In this document: positions 5,454 to 5,496 of the stretch, one piece after another | Position numbering within the stretch: the stretch's first letter is position 1 | Layout of the letters: each line of letters opens with the position of its first letter | Assembly (NCBI GenBank): GCA_030642635.1 | Contig: DAOWNK010000218.1 | Location: 1 to 5,496, forward strand | DNA length: 5,496 nucleotides | Origin: Pirellulales bacterium | GTDB taxonomy: Bacteria > Planctomycetota > Planctomycetia > Pirellulales > Thermoguttaceae | Reading direction: 5' to 3' | Made by a program: the position numbers and the translations under genes | Notes under the pieces: generated by a model | The model's database searches: none | What the model saw: the letters and a program-made list of their open reading frames with translations, nothing else | Told to the model about the DNA's origin: nothing

Positions 5454-5496
5454 AAGGATGGTAAGTTCGAAATGTTGTTGGGAATCTCCCGAACAG
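5403..5496 (+). mobile_element. Possible left end of an insertion sequence (ISL3-like tip), partial
   Basis: The preceding gene loses family resemblance near 5355. At 5403 a GGCTCTTCC tip begins, which recalls ISL3-family ends (GGCTCTT...), followed directly by a hairpin, a strong ribosome binding site and an ORF start. The right end, the matching inverted repeat and the target duplication would lie outside the window. The true boundary could be as early as 5356, since the 47 bases between fit neither the gene nor an obvious IS tip. The assignment rests on the tip sequence and the context only. Confidence 0.4.
5458..5496 (+). CDS. 5' end of an ORF, possibly a transposase (partial)
   Basis: ATG 5458 has an excellent ribosome binding site, GGAGGA (5445-5450), seven bases upstream, and opens MVSSKCCWESPEQ before the window ends. 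A competing frame starts at ATG 5415 (or 5472) and ends ...KFEMLLGISRT; 'LLGISRT' looks more like the beginning of an ISL3-type transposase than the first frame does. Which frame is real cannot be settled from 39 bases. The call as transposase is an inference from the IS-like tip just upstream. Confidence 0.35.
   Translation, partial: MVSSKCCWESPEQ

Overview
The window most resembles a fragment of a Planctomycetes chromosome (Pirellulales-like). The evidence is recalled family resemblance plus features visible here: moderately high GC, a small HTH plus receiver-domain protein, a very large exported PQQ-type beta-propeller protein with a methyltransferase-like insert, and a second exported protein of a type I associate with this phylum. 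No RNA gene, CRISPR array or replication origin was seen.

Left part (1-1077, + strand). A 190-residue protein (173-745) joins an excisionase/MerR-type helix-turn-helix to a degenerate receiver domain and is followed by a good intrinsic terminator (785-820). Next comes a 62-residue protein (853-1041) of the short 'MDKT...WLSKTPQERL' type, which often sits just before a small nucleotidyltransferase gene. The first 25 codons of such a gene (974-1048) are present in another frame, overlapping the small ORF, and then stop abruptly. The rest of that gene is missing.

Middle (1078-4464, - strand). One gene encodes an exported protein of 1128 residues: signal peptide, N-terminal PQQ-like blades, a helix-turn-helix-like segment, more linker and propeller sequence, a class I methyltransferase-like domain with a clear SAM-binding glycine loop, and a second set of PQQ-like blades ending in a cysteine-rich tail. 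It has a near-consensus promoter (4508-4536) and a strong ribosome binding site. Its C-terminus may be cut short at the same junction that removed the nucleotidyltransferase body.

Right part (4465-5496). A 313-bp divergent intergenic region holds the promoter of the large gene, a possible + strand promoter, imperfect direct repeats and a nested 27-bp inverted repeat. Then comes an exported beta-sandwich-like protein (4778-5398) whose family-like sequence ends near 5355. What follows looks like the left end of an inserted element: an IS-like tip, a long hairpin that covers a ribosome binding site and doubles as a - strand terminator, and the first codons of an ORF running off the window.

The main novelty candidate is the large exported fusion protein, which combines propeller, DNA-binding-like fold and SAM-binding-like fold. 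The second theme is gene decay at two places, near 1050-1095 and near 5355-5403.
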